From: Streptomyces barkulensis
Lineage (GTDB): Bacteria; Actinomycetota; Actinomycetes; Streptomycetales; Streptomycetaceae
Reading direction: 5' to 3'
Assembly (NCBI RefSeq): GCF_002843305.1
Contig: NZ_PGSG01000093.1
Location: forward strand, 100,549 to 164,548
DNA length: 64,000 nt
The position numbers were made by a program, and so were the translations under genes. The notes under the pieces were generated by a model that worked only from the letters and a program-made list of their open reading frames with translations, was not told the DNA's origin and searched no databases. Each line of letters starts with the position of its first letter. Position 1 is the first letter of the stretch. Positions 16,521 through 24,491 of this stretch are shown here, one piece after another.

Positions 16521-17665
16521 CAGATCTCCATCCCGAACGGCCGGGTGAACCGGACGTCACCCTCGACCATGTCTCGCATGTCCTCGACGTTGTGGCGGAA
16601 CATCAGCATCCGCTCGATGCCGAACCCGAAGGCGAAGCCGCTGTAGCGCTCCGGGTCCACACCGCAGGCGGTCAGCACCCGCGGGTTGACCATGCCGCAG
16701 CCGCCCAGCTCGATCCAGCCTTCGGAGGAGCAGGTGCGGCAGGGACGGCCGGGGTTGCCGACGGACTCCCCGCGGCAGGCGAAGCACACCATGTCCATCT
16801 CGGCGGACGGCTCGGTGAAGGGGAAGTACGACGGGCGCAGCCTGGTGCGCAGGTCCTCGCCGAACAGGGACCTGACCATGTGGTCCAGGGTGCCCTTGAG
16901 GTCGGCCATGGTCAGGCCCTCGTCCACGGCGAGCAGCTCGACCTGGTGGAAGACCGGGGTGTGGGTCGCGTCCAGCTCGTCGGTGCGGTAGACCCGGCCG
17001 GGGCAGATCACGTACACCGGCGGCTTCCGCTCCAGCAGGGAGCGGATCTGCACCGGCGAGGTGTGGGTGCGCAGCACGACGCCCGACTCCCCCTCGCCGG
17101 AGCCGCCGGAGCCGCCTGATTCGCCGGGGCCCTGGACGAAGAAGGTGTCCTGCATGGTGCGGGCCGGGTGGTCCGGGGCGATGTTGAGGGCGTCGAAGTT
17201 GAACCACTCGGCCTCGGCCTCGGGTCCCTCGGCGACCTCGTAGCCCATCGCCACGAAGACGTCCTCGATCCGCTCGGACAGCGTGGTCAGCGGATGGCGG
17301 GCGCCCGCGGGGACGCGGTCGAAGGGCAGGGTGACGTCCACCGCCTCCTCGACCAGCACGCGCTCGTCGCGCTCGGCCTCCAGTTCCTCCTGGCGCCGCT
17401 TGAGGGCCTGGCCCACCGCGCCGCGCGCCTGGCCGACACGCCGGCCGGCCTCGGCCTTGGCGTGCGGCGGCAGGGCGCCGATCTCGCGGTTGGCCAGCGC
17501 CAGCGGCGAGCGGTCGCCCGCGTGGGCGGCCTTCACCTCGCGCAGCGCCTCCAGATCACCGGCGGCGGCGATCGCGGCGAGGGCCGCGTCCCGTGCCCGG
17601 TCGATCTCTTCCGGTTTCAGTGCCTCGACCTCTACGGGGTCGTACGACTTGTTGGGTGCGGACAT
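16520..17665 (-). CDS. pheS: Phenylalanyl-tRNA synthetase alpha subunit
   Basis: 381 residues. An N-terminal coiled-coil tRNA arm (about 15-105) precedes the class-II catalytic core: motif 1 region HPLTTLSERIEDVFVAMGYE, motif 2 YRTDELDATHTPVFHQVE, the Phe pocket MVCFACRGES near 295 to GWIELGGCGMV, and motif 3 YSGFAFGFGIERMLMFR. It charges tRNA-Phe with Phe as an alpha2-beta2 complex with PheT. Residues about 180-194 (GPGESGGSGGSGEGES) form a Gly/Ser-rich loop between DTFFV and VVLRTHTSPVQ, longer than the usual form. Two in-frame ribosomal coupling signals are evident at the pheT junction. Confidence 0.97.
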   Translation of the reverse strand: MSAPNKSYDPVEVEALKPEEIDRARDAALAAIAAAGDLEALREVKAAHAGDRSPLALANREIGALPPHAKAEAGRRVGQARGAVGQALKRRQEELEAERDERVLVEEAVDVTLPFDRVPAGARHPLTTLSERIEDVFVAMGYEVAEGPEAEAEWFNFDALNIAPDHPARTMQDTFFVQGPGESGGSGGSGEGESGVVLRTHTSPVQIRSLLERKPPVYVICPGRVYRTDELDATHTPVFHQVELLAVDEGLTMADLKGTLDHMVRSLFGEDLRTRLRPSYFPFTEPSAEMDMVCFACRGESVGNPGRPCRTCSSEGWIELGGCGMVNPRVLTACGVDPERYSGFAFGFGIERMLMFRHNVEDMRDMVEGDVRFTRPFGMEI

Positions 17666-17743
17666 CTCTTCCCGTGCTTTTCGGTTGGCCCGTGGTTTCG
17701 GTTGGTTGCTTCGCCCCGCTCCGGCGCTTCGGCACCCTTCGTC

Positions 17744-17776
17744 TCTCGGCTGGTTTCTCGGCTGGTTTCTCGGCGG
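17744..17776 (+). repeat. 12-bp tandem repeat upstream of pheS
   Basis: TCTCGGCTGGTT occurs at 17744-17755 and 17756-17767, with a partial third copy to 17776, in the pheS 5' region. On the pheS strand it reads AACCAGCCGAGA. No Phe-rich leader peptide is evident, so attenuation of the E. coli kind is unlikely. Confidence 0.6.
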
Positions 17777-17868
17777 AGCCGGTTCCCGGGCCGCTCGAAG
17801 GTACCGGTTGTCGAGTCTACGGGGCGAGGAAGATCGCTACTGACCCGGAGGAGCCCGCGGGCGCCCGC

Positions 17869-19029
17869 TCAGGCCATGAAGGCCGGGACGCCCGCGGGCA
17901 GGGTGAATCGGAACTCGGCGCCGCCCGCGGACGAGCGGCCGACCGTGATCATCCCGCCGTGGGCCTCGACGATGCCCTTGACGATGTACAGGCCCAGGCC
18001 GGTGCCGCCGCGCTTGCTGCCGCGCCAGAAGCGGGTGAAGACGCGGCTCATCGACTCCTCGGGGATGCCGGGGCCCTCGTCGCTCACCGTGACCGCCGTT
18101 CCTTCGTCGCCCGTCTTCGTCCGTGCCGGTGCCACCTCTATGGTGACCGTTCCCTCGCCGTGGCGCACGGCGTTTTCCAGCAGGTTGCCGAGCACCTGGT
18201 CGATCTTGTCGGGGTCCGCCCACAGCGGCGGGAGCGGAGTGACGATCCTGCGGGCGAAGCGCTCCTCGGGGCGGCCCGCGGCGATGTGGGCGTGGACGTG
18301 CCGCTCCACGGCGGCGGCCATGTCGACGGGCTGGCGGTGGATCTCCAGCCGCCCGGAGTCGATGCGCGAGATGTCCAGCAGTTCGGTGATGAGCCGGGTG
18401 ACGCGGTCGGCGTCGGCGTCCACCGTCTCCAGCATCAGCCGCTTCTGGTCGTCGGTGAACCTCTCCCACTTGGCCAGCAGCGTCGCGGTGAAGCCCTTCA
18501 CCGAGGTCAGGGGCGAGCGCAGTTCGTGGGCGACGGTGGCGATCAGCTCGGCGTCGCTGCGCTCGGTGCGCCGCCGGGCCTCGGTGCCGCGCAGGGTGAC
18601 CACCAGGCGCTGCACGGGGCCGGCGGGACGGGCCCGGACGTACCGGGCGGAGACCAGGACCTCCCGGCCTCCGGGGAGTAAGAGGTTGCGTTCGGGCTGG
18701 CCGGTGCGGATGGCCAGGCCCCCGTAGGGGTCGGTGACCTTCCACCAGCGCCGCCCCTTCAGGTCCTCCAGGGGCAGGACCTGCTCGACGGGGCGGCCCA
18801 GCGCGTCCTCGCGCGGCAGCGCGGTGATGCGGGCGGCGGCGGCGTTGAAGCAGACGACCCGGCCGCGGGCGTCGGCGACGACCAGCCCGTCGGGCAGGTC
18901 GTCGGGGAGCACCCCCGCGCCGTCGGGCCGCGGCGGCTCCCGCCGCGCGGGAAGGCCGCGGGGTGTACGGGGCGCGCCGGGCGCCTCGGGCGGCACACCG
19001 TCCTGCCCGCCGGACGTCCTCACGTCCAC
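17869..19029 (-). CDS. Cytosolic PAS-domain sensor histidine kinase
   Basis: 386 residues from GTG 19029, no membrane segment. A Pro/Arg-rich N-terminus is followed by a PAS domain (LPDGLVVADARGRVVCFNAAAARIT, about 46-130), a HisKA dimerisation domain with phospho-accepting His168 in TVAHELRSPLTSVKGF, and a HATPase_c domain with N box NLLENAVRHG, G1 SDEGPGIPEE and G2 GGTGLGLYIVKGIVEAHGG. No response regulator gene is adjacent, so it is an orphan in this window. Its stop lies 200 bases from pheS, and the rRNA methyltransferase lies immediately upstream, about 40 bases away, so the two may be co-transcribed. Confidence 0.9.
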   Translation of the reverse strand: MDVRTSGGQDGVPPEAPGAPRTPRGLPARREPPRPDGAGVLPDDLPDGLVVADARGRVVCFNAAAARITALPREDALGRPVEQVLPLEDLKGRRWWKVTDPYGGLAIRTGQPERNLLLPGGREVLVSARYVRARPAGPVQRLVVTLRGTEARRRTERSDAELIATVAHELRSPLTSVKGFTATLLAKWERFTDDQKRLMLETVDADADRVTRLITELLDISRIDSGRLEIHRQPVDMAAAVERHVHAHIAAGRPEERFARRIVTPLPPLWADPDKIDQVLGNLLENAVRHGEGTVTIEVAPARTKTGDEGTAVTVSDEGPGIPEESMSRVFTRFWRGSKRGGTGLGLYIVKGIVEAHGGMITVGRSSAGGAEFRFTLPAGVPAFMA

Positions 19030-19068
19030 TCCCGTTCACCCCCTTCGGTCCCCGGGGCCGCCACCCTA

Positions 19069-19926
19069 CTAGCCCGGAGTCACGCTGCGGCACCCTCCGG
19101 GTGCGCGCTGCGCACGGGCCGAGGCGTAGAGGCACACCGCGGCGGCGGTCGCGAGGTTCAGGCTCTCCGCGCGTCCGTGGATGGGGACGCGCACCACCTC
19201 GTCGGCCAGCGCGCGGGTCTCCTCGGGCAGCCCCCATGCCTCGTTGCCGAAGACCCAGGCGGTGGGGCCGCCCATGCGGCCCTCGTCCAGTTCGGTGTCC
19301 AGGTCGTGCTCGCCCGCGCCGTCGGCGGCCAGCACCCGCACACCCGCCTCGCGCAGCCCGGCCACGGCCCGCTCGACGGGAACCCCGACCGCGACGGGGA
19401 GGTGGAAGAGGCTGCCGACCGAGGCCCGCACCGACTTGGGGTTGTACAGATCCACCGAGGCGTCGGTGAGCACCACCGCGTCGGCGCCGGCCGCGTCCGC
19501 GCAGCGCAGCACCGTCCCGGCGTTCCCGGGGTCGCGCACATTGGCGAGGACGGCCACCAGCTTCGGGCGGGCGGCCAGCACCCGGTCGAAGGGCAGGTCG
19601 AGGAAGCGGCAGACTCCGACCAGTCCCTGCGGGGTGACGGTCTGCGACAGCTCCGCGATCACCTCGTCGGTGGCGGTGCGGATGCGGGCCCCGGCGGCGC
19701 GGGCGGCGGCGACGACGCCGGCGTGCCGCTCGGCGGCCTCGGGGGTGGTGAACAGCTCGGTGAGCGTGGGCTCGCCGCCGCTGCGGTGGCCGACCGCCTC
19801 GCGCACGGCCTGGGGTCCCTCGGCGAGGAAGCGGCGCTCCTTGCCGCGGGTGTTGCGGCGGGCCAGCCGCCGGGCGGCGGTGACGCGCGGGGAGCGCGGG
19901 GAGGTCAGTTCCGGGGCGGCGGCCAT
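19069..19926 (-). CDS. TrmH/SpoU-family RNA 2'-O-methyltransferase
   Basis: 285 residues from ATG 19926 (MAAAPELTSPRSPRVTAARRLARRNTRGKERRFLAEG, read in parts). The N-terminal RNA substrate-binding domain (about 15-100) has GKERRFLAEGPQAVREA. The SPOUT domain has motif 1 LANVRDPGNAGTVLRCADAAG, motif 2 WVFGNEAWGLPEE and motif 3 PIHGRAESLNLATAAAVCLY, the knot that binds AdoMet. It methylates ribose in rRNA or tRNA; the site is unknown. Location next to rplT-rpmI-infC and pheST suits a translation role. The frame continues open far upstream to 20670, but only this start gives family sequence. Confidence 0.92.
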   Translation of the reverse strand: MAAAPELTSPRSPRVTAARRLARRNTRGKERRFLAEGPQAVREAVGHRSGGEPTLTELFTTPEAAERHAGVVAAARAAGARIRTATDEVIAELSQTVTPQGLVGVCRFLDLPFDRVLAARPKLVAVLANVRDPGNAGTVLRCADAAGADAVVLTDASVDLYNPKSVRASVGSLFHLPVAVGVPVERAVAGLREAGVRVLAADGAGEHDLDTELDEGRMGGPTAWVFGNEAWGLPEETRALADEVVRVPIHGRAESLNLATAAAVCLYASARAQRAPGGCRSVTPG

Positions 19927-20031
19927 GGCGCGGCGTTCTCGCTTCTCGGGTTTCTCGGGGCTTCTCGGGGCTTCTCGGCGGGCGGAGGGACTGGACGGCC
20001 GACCGGCCGGGCGGGCCGGCCGGGGCAAACG

Positions 20032-20067
20032 ACCGGACCCGCGGGCTCGATGGCCCGCGGGTCCGGT
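20032..20067 (-). terminator. Terminator of the infC-rpmI-rplT operon
   Basis: Perfect 15-base arms (20032-20046 and 20053-20067) with a 6-base loop, 18 bases after the rplT stop on the minus strand, followed by GTTTG on that strand. Confidence 0.75.
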
Positions 20068-20084
20068 GGCGTCCCGTGCCGTCG

Positions 20085-20468
20085 TCAGGCGGCCTTGGGT
20101 GCGTTGACGTCGCTCGGCAGCGCCTTCTTGGCCACCTCGACCAGCGCGGCGAACGCGTTCGGGTCGTTGACCGCGAGGTCGGCCAGGATCTTGCGGTCCA
20201 CCTCGATCTCGGCGGCCTTCAGCCCCTGGATGAAGCGGTTGTAGGTCATGCCGTTGGCGCGGGCGCCGGCGTTGATCCGCTGGATCCACAGCTGCCGGAA
20301 GTCGCCCTTGCGGCGCTTGCGGTCGTTGTAGTTGTAGACCAGGGAGTGGGTGACCTGCTCCTTCGCCTTGCGGTAGAGGCGGGAGCGCTGGCCGCGGTAA
20401 CCGCTGGCCTGCTCGAGGATCGCCCGGCGCTTCTTGTGGGCGTTGACCGCCCGCTTGACGCGTGCCAC
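20085..20468 (-). CDS. rplT: 50S ribosomal protein L20
   Basis: 127 residues, normal length. The basic N-terminal extension MARVKRAVNAHKKRRAILEQ threads into 23S rRNA; RGQRSRLYRKAKEQV, YNYNDRKRRKGDFRQLWIQR and INAGARANGMTYNRFI are nearly invariant. The C-terminal globular domain ends in a short Ala/Pro tail. L20 is an early assembly protein and in several bacteria represses its own operon by binding the leader mRNA. It is last in infC-rpmI-rplT. GGAGTAA precedes the ATG. Confidence 0.98.
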   Translation of the reverse strand: MARVKRAVNAHKKRRAILEQASGYRGQRSRLYRKAKEQVTHSLVYNYNDRKRRKGDFRQLWIQRINAGARANGMTYNRFIQGLKAAEIEVDRKILADLAVNDPNAFAALVEVAKKALPSDVNAPKAA

Positions 20469-20605
20469 GTGAATTACTCCTTGTCGCGGGGCCGGTGTGG
20501 TGGTCCGGCTGCCGTGCTACGGCGCCGTCGGCCCGAAGGTTCGATGGGGTCCCGGTGTCCGGTGTCCTGCGCCCGGCCGGTCGGGGGGGCCGGCGGGCGG
20601 CGGGC

Positions 20606-20800
20606 TCACTTGCCGAGAAGCTTCTTGATCTTCTTGGCGTCGGCCGGAGCCATCTCGGTCTTGCCGGCAAGGCGGCGCGTCAGCGTGGACGGCTTGTGCT
20701 CGAGAAGGTGGCGGCGGCCGGCGCGCTGGCGCATCACCTTGCCGGAGCCGGTGATCTTGAAGCGCTTGCTCGCACCACTGTGCGTCTTGTTCTTCGGCAT
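20606..20800 (-). CDS. rpmI: 50S ribosomal protein L35
   Basis: 64 residues: MPKNKTHSGASKRFKITGSG at the start, then RRHLLEHKPSTLTRRLAG and KKIKKLLGK, all standard L35 features, very basic. It lies between infC and rplT with 135-base gaps on both sides. A hairpin at 20907-20936 separates it from infC and may tune read-through. Confidence 0.98.
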   Translation of the reverse strand: MPKNKTHSGASKRFKITGSGKVMRQRAGRRHLLEHKPSTLTRRLAGKTEMAPADAKKIKKLLGK

Positions 20801-20906
20801 GTCGCCGTTCTCTCCTCGTCGGTGGCGCCGCCGGAGCCGGCCGTGGGCCGGCGTGCGGCAGCGTCAGCTGTTCGGTTGCTGTCCGGGCCCGGGAAGGGCC
20901 CGTGCG

Positions 20907-20936
20907 ATCCGGCGGCCGGCTCCGCGGCCGCCGGAT
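20907..20936 (-). terminator. Hairpin between infC and rpmI (possible attenuator)
   Basis: ATCCGGCGGCCG (20907-20918) pairs with 20925-20936 across a 6-base loop. The arm includes the infC stop. A second smaller stem (20884-20890 with 20896-20902) follows. As the operon continues, partial termination or mRNA protection is more likely than a full stop. Confidence 0.5.
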
Positions 20937-21550
20937 CATGCCTCGGCGCGCTCCTCGGCAGGGGCTTCGTTCCCCTGCTGCTGGCGCTCCGCCTTGCGGG
21001 CGGCCTGCGCCTCACGGGCTTCGGCCATCGCCTCGGTCTTCTTCTTGTGCGGACCGAGGACCATGATCATGTTCCGGCCGTCCTGCTTGGGGTTCGACTC
21101 GACGAAGCCCAGGTCCTGGACGTCGTCCGCGAGGCGCTGGAGCAGCCGGTAGCCCAGCTCGGGACGGGACTGCTCACGACCGCGGAACATGATCGTGATC
21201 TTGACCTTGTCCCCCTGCTTGAGGAACCGGACGACGTGACCCTTCTTGGTGTCGTAGTCGTGCGGATCGATCTTCGGCCGGAGCTTCATCTCCTTGATGA
21301 CCGTGTGCGCCTGGTTCTTGCGCGCCTCACGGGCCTTCATGGCCGACTCGTACTTGAACTTTCCGTAGTCCATGAGCTTGCACACCGGCGGACGGGCGTT
21401 CGCCGCGACCTCGACCAGGTCGAGGTCGTACTCCTGGGCAAGCTCCAGGGCCTTGGCAAGCGGCACGATGCCGACCTGCTCGCCACTGGGACCGACGAGT
21501 CGCACCTCGGGGACGCGAATCCGGTCGTTGATGCGGGGCTCGGCGCTGAT
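20936..21550 (-). CDS. infC: Translation initiation factor IF-3, probable ATC start
   Basis: About 204 residues when started at ATC 21550, giving (M)SAEPRINDRIRVPEVRLVG, the expected IF-3 N-terminus. The first conventional start, GTG 21505, would remove 15 conserved residues. GAGGAGG lies 5 bases before the ATC. infC is the classic gene with a non-AUG start, which IF-3 itself discriminates against, giving autoregulation. N-domain: LAQEYDLDLVEVAANARPP, VCKLMDYGKFKYE; linker EARKNQAHTVIKEMK; C-domain: HVVRFLKQGDKVKITIMFRGREQ, read in parts, and LGPHKKK. A charged 25-residue tail ends the protein. It heads the operon with rpmI and rplT. Confidence 0.95.
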   Translation of the reverse strand: MSAEPRINDRIRVPEVRLVGPSGEQVGIVPLAKALELAQEYDLDLVEVAANARPPVCKLMDYGKFKYESAMKAREARKNQAHTVIKEMKLRPKIDPHDYDTKKGHVVRFLKQGDKVKITIMFRGREQSRPELGYRLLQRLADDVQDLGFVESNPKQDGRNMIMVLGPHKKKTEAMAEAREAQAARKAERQQQGNEAPAEERAEA

Positions 21551-21875
21551 GGGGCCTCCTCGGTTGCGCCACGCGGATGCCTGGCGGACAGCCGCGCACG
21601 GTTGCGTTCGGTACGACCACCGAACCGGAACGCGAAAACGCCCCGGACGGGACGCAGGCGGGGCTCCTCATTGACCGGGAGCACCGCCGCGATACACCGC
21701 GGGGCGCAGCCTGACCTGTGACCCGCCGACCCGGAGGTCGATCGGGTGGGAGCTTCGGAGCCTCCACTTGCGGGCCGGAGCGCGCTCTGCGCGGATCGCT
21801 CGGGTGCATCATCTGGATGATCCACCCGGGTGGTCACAGCGGGAGCATGGTCCGGCCGGTCGATTTCCCAGCATA
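21551..21875 (-). promoter_or_regulatory. Long structured leader and candidate promoter of infC
   Basis: The infC-DUF1844 gap is about 420 bases. On the minus strand TATGCT (21870-21875) is a fair -10 element, though no good -35 is evident. Between it and infC there is a hairpin at 21801-21828 (CGGGTGCATCAT with ATGATCCACCCG, one mismatch) and further GC stems near 21715-21775. No gene is seen in it. A ~310-base leader suits an IF-3 or L20-controlled operon, but the regulatory mechanism is inferred. Confidence 0.45.
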
Positions 21876-21972
21876 GCAGGGTCGCGGGGAACTTCCTCCC
21901 CGCCCGCCGCACGCGCGCGCGACGGGCGGAGCCTAGGCTGGAGCGCACCCGACCAGCAGGAAGCGGAGAACG

Positions 21973-22368
21973 ATGAGCGACGACAGCGGCACCCCCACCC
22001 CCTCCCCCGGCGCGGCCGGAGGGGCCGGAGGGGCAGCCGACTTCGAGACGATGACCCGCGACATCGCGGACGTGCCCGCGGTCGAGGTGATCACCACGGT
22101 CGCGGTCCATCTGATGAGTTCGGCCGCGGTCAACCTCGGCCTGGCCGAGGGCGGCGAGGACCACAAGGACCTGGACGAGGCCCGCAAGCTGATCCAGGCG
22201 CTGGCCGGGCTGGTGACCGCCGCCGCCACCGAGATCGGTTCCTACCACGCCGCTCCGCTGCGCGACGGGCTGAAGTCGCTCCAGCTCGCCTTCCGCGAGG
22301 CGTCGGCGGTGCCGGACGAGCCGGGTCAGGGGCCGGGCGAGAAGTTCACCGGCCCGGTCATCGGCTGA
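21973..22368 (+). CDS. DUF1844 domain protein
   Basis: 131 residues. A Gly/Pro/Ser-rich leader of 25 residues precedes the DUF1844 core: VEVITTVAVHLMSSAAVNLGL, DLDEARKLIQALAGLVTAA and PLRDGLKSLQLAFREAS, an all-helical domain of unknown function. ATG 21973 follows AGGAAGCGGAG. In actinobacteria this gene characteristically sits divergent from infC, as here; any link to translation is only by position. Confidence 0.88.
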   Translation: MSDDSGTPTPSPGAAGGAGGAADFETMTRDIADVPAVEVITTVAVHLMSSAAVNLGLAEGGEDHKDLDEARKLIQALAGLVTAAATEIGSYHAAPLRDGLKSLQLAFREASAVPDEPGQGPGEKFTGPVIG

Positions 22369-22468
22369 GGGCCGCAGGCCCCGGGCTCCCGGCGGCCGTC
22401 CCGTCCGCCCCGTCCGTCCTGTCCGTCACGAACGGTCCCGTCCGGCACGGACGTTCGGCCGCGGCCGC

Positions 22469-23209
22469 TCAGTCGCGGTCGTACAGCGGGCGCCCCGGCA
22501 GGGCTCCCTCCGGCGGCAGCAGGGCCAGATTCAGACCGCGCACCAGGCGCGCGCGGAGCGTCTCGTCCGCCGCGAGCGCGGCGGCCACCCGCCCGGCGGT
22601 CTCGCGCGGCGGCGCGGCCGGGTCCAGGCGCAGGGCCAGCACGCCGTCGGTGCCGCGGCCGGGCCCCAGCCGGGCGGCGCTCACCGCGGGTTCGGCGGCC
22701 AGCACCGTGCGCAGTGCCTCGGTGACGGCCGGGTCCTCCAGCGGATCGGCGGTCTCCGCGCGGCCCTCGGCGAGGGCCAGCAGCGCGGGGCCGGTGAGCT
22801 GGTAGGTCACCGGCCCGGCGAGATCCAGCACGAGGGTGTCGGCGCCCTCCTGGGCGAGGGCCTGGAGGGCTTGGCGCAGGGGGACGGCGACCGGACGGGC
22901 CTGAGGGCGCCAGCGGGCCAGACTGTCGGTGGAGGTGAAGGCCGGCAGGGCCTTCCGCCCGCCCGGCGCGTTGAGCGTGGGCACCGCCATGTCGCTGGTC
23001 TTCTCCCGGCGCAGACCGTCCTCGCCGGTCTCCACCTCGCCGAGGACCGCGACCACGGGCACCAGCAGCCGGGCCCTGGCCAGGGCGGCCAGCACCTCCG
23101 GCTCGGCGGTGCGGTCCTGTGCCCAGGCGGCCAGCGCCCGGGCGAGTGCGGGGTCGGCCGAGCCGTCGTCGCCGGAGAAGCCGGGATCGGGGATGTTCTT
23201 GAGCGCCAC
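22469..23209 (-). CDS. SseB-like N-terminal domain protein
   Basis: 246 residues starting MALKNIPDPGFSGDDGSADP. Features of the SseB N-terminal family: ALARARLLVPVVAVLGEVE near 42, MAVPTLNAPGGRKALPAFTSTDSLARW near 74-100 (read in parts), and VDLAGP-like LDLAGPVTYQLTGPALLALAEG. The C-terminal third has no recognisable domain. The family is widespread in actinobacteria and cytoplasmic, with no known reaction. It is next to and co-directional with the mycosin-like protease (22-base gap), so it may be co-transcribed with it. Confidence 0.85.
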   Translation of the reverse strand: MALKNIPDPGFSGDDGSADPALARALAAWAQDRTAEPEVLAALARARLLVPVVAVLGEVETGEDGLRREKTSDMAVPTLNAPGGRKALPAFTSTDSLARWRPQARPVAVPLRQALQALAQEGADTLVLDLAGPVTYQLTGPALLALAEGRAETADPLEDPAVTEALRTVLAAEPAVSAARLGPGRGTDGVLALRLDPAAPPRETAGRVAAALAADETLRARLVRGLNLALLPPEGALPGRPLYDRD

Positions 23210-23231
23210 GTCTCGAGGGTATCCGCCCGGA

Positions 23232-24491
23232 TCAGACGGTCCGCCCCCCGGCCCGCTCCCCGCTCCGCTTCGCCGGCCGGCCGCCCCGGTACAGCAGTAC
23301 GGCGCAGAGCACCAGCAGCAGGCCGGCGACCGCGGCGGCGGGCGCCAGCCTGCCGCCGTACCCGCGCTCGGCGGCCGGACCGGCGCCGAAGTACTCCTTC
23401 GGATAGGCCTCGGCCACCGGCTGCTGCCGCCGCGGCTCGATCTTCGCGCCCAGCTCGATGGCGGCGGCCGGGTCGACGATTCCGCTGCCCAGGTCGTCGC
23501 TGCGCCCGCCGGGCGGGGTGTTCCGGGCGGTCTGCGCGATCAGCTCCTTGATCTGCGCCGGACTGAGATCGGGGTGGGCGGCCCGCACCAGTGCCACGCA
23601 GCCGGAGACGAAGGCGGCCGCGGCACTGGTCCCCCATCCCTCGTAGTACTTGCGGTCGGGATAGGTGATGATCACGTCGTCGCCGGGGGCGCTGACGGTC
23701 GCGTACCAGCGGCGCGTGGAGAAGGGGGCGCGCCGGCCCGTGCGGTCCACCGCGGTCACGGCGATCACGCCGGGGTAGGCGGCCGGATAGGAGGCCCGGT
23801 CGCCCCTCTCCCCTCCGTTGCCGGCGGAGGCGACCACCACCGAGCCCTTGCCCAGCGCGTAGCGGACGGCGGCGTCCTCGGACGGGTCGGGGTGAGCGGA
23901 GGCGCTGTCGTCGCCCAGGGAGAGGTTGATGACGTCGGCGCCCTGGTCGGCGGCCCAGCGGATGCCCTCGGCCAGCGCCTCGCCGCGCTCCTCGCGGGCC
24001 TTCTTCCGCTGCGGGTCGCCGTCCTCCAGCAGGACGCGCACGGGCAGGATCCGCGCCTCGGGGGCGACTCCGAGGACTCCTTGCGAGTCGCCGGGGCCAT
24101 GGCCGCGTCCGGCGATGATCCCGGCCATCGCGGTGCCGTGGCGGGCCCAGTGCTCGTCGCCCCGGCGGGCCCCGAAGCCGATGAGGTCCCTGCCCTTCAG
24201 CACCCGGCCGCGCAGGTCGGGGTGGCCGGCGTCGACCCCCGTGTCGAGCACGGCGACGGTGATGCCCTGCCCCCTGGTGGTGCTCCAGGCGTCGCGCGCG
24301 CCCACCGCGTCCAGGCCCCACTGCCGGTCGCGCACCTCGTCGGCGTGCGCGGCGGGCGCGGTCAGCAGGAGGCAGGCGCAGAGCACCACGAACGCCGACA
24401 GCGCGGAGAGCGGCCCGGCGGCACGGCGGAAAAGGCGGGAACTGCGGGCGTGCGGGGGGTTCGCGGTGGCGGGGAGGCCCGTCGTGTTCAT
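23232..24491 (-). CDS. Membrane-anchored subtilisin-like (S8, mycosin-type) protease
   Basis: 419 residues. A signal segment (about 25-50, ending APAAHA), catalytic triad Asp83 in VAVLDTGVDAGHPDL, His118 in WARHGTAMAGIIAG, Ser289 in GWGTSAAAAFVSG, oxyanion Asn in ASAGNGG, and a C-terminal transmembrane helix near 380-400 followed by basic residues make it a mycosin-type exported, anchored protease. MycP enzymes belong to type VII secretion, but no EccB/C/D/E or Esx gene is in the window, so the link is by family only. Its ATG overlaps the stop of the gene upstream (24488-24491). Confidence 0.9.
   Translation of the reverse strand: MNTTGLPATANPPHARSSRLFRRAAGPLSALSAFVVLCACLLLTAPAAHADEVRDRQWGLDAVGARDAWSTTRGQGITVAVLDTGVDAGHPDLRGRVLKGRDLIGFGARRGDEHWARHGTAMAGIIAGRGHGPGDSQGVLGVAPEARILPVRVLLEDGDPQRKKAREERGEALAEGIRWAADQGADVINLSLGDDSASAHPDPSEDAAVRYALGKGSVVVASAGNGGERGDRASYPAAYPGVIAVTAVDRTGRRAPFSTRRWYATVSAPGDDVIITYPDRKYYEGWGTSAAAAFVSGCVALVRAAHPDLSPAQIKELIAQTARNTPPGGRSDDLGSGIVDPAAAIELGAKIEPRRQQPVAEAYPKEYFGAGPAAERGYGGRLAPAAAVAGLLLVLCAVLLYRGGRPAKRSGERAGGRTV

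Noticed and set aside
17666..17868. Leader peptide attenuator for pheST
   Set aside because: No short ORF rich in Phe codons and no competing hairpins around a T-run; only a 12-bp tandem repeat is seen.
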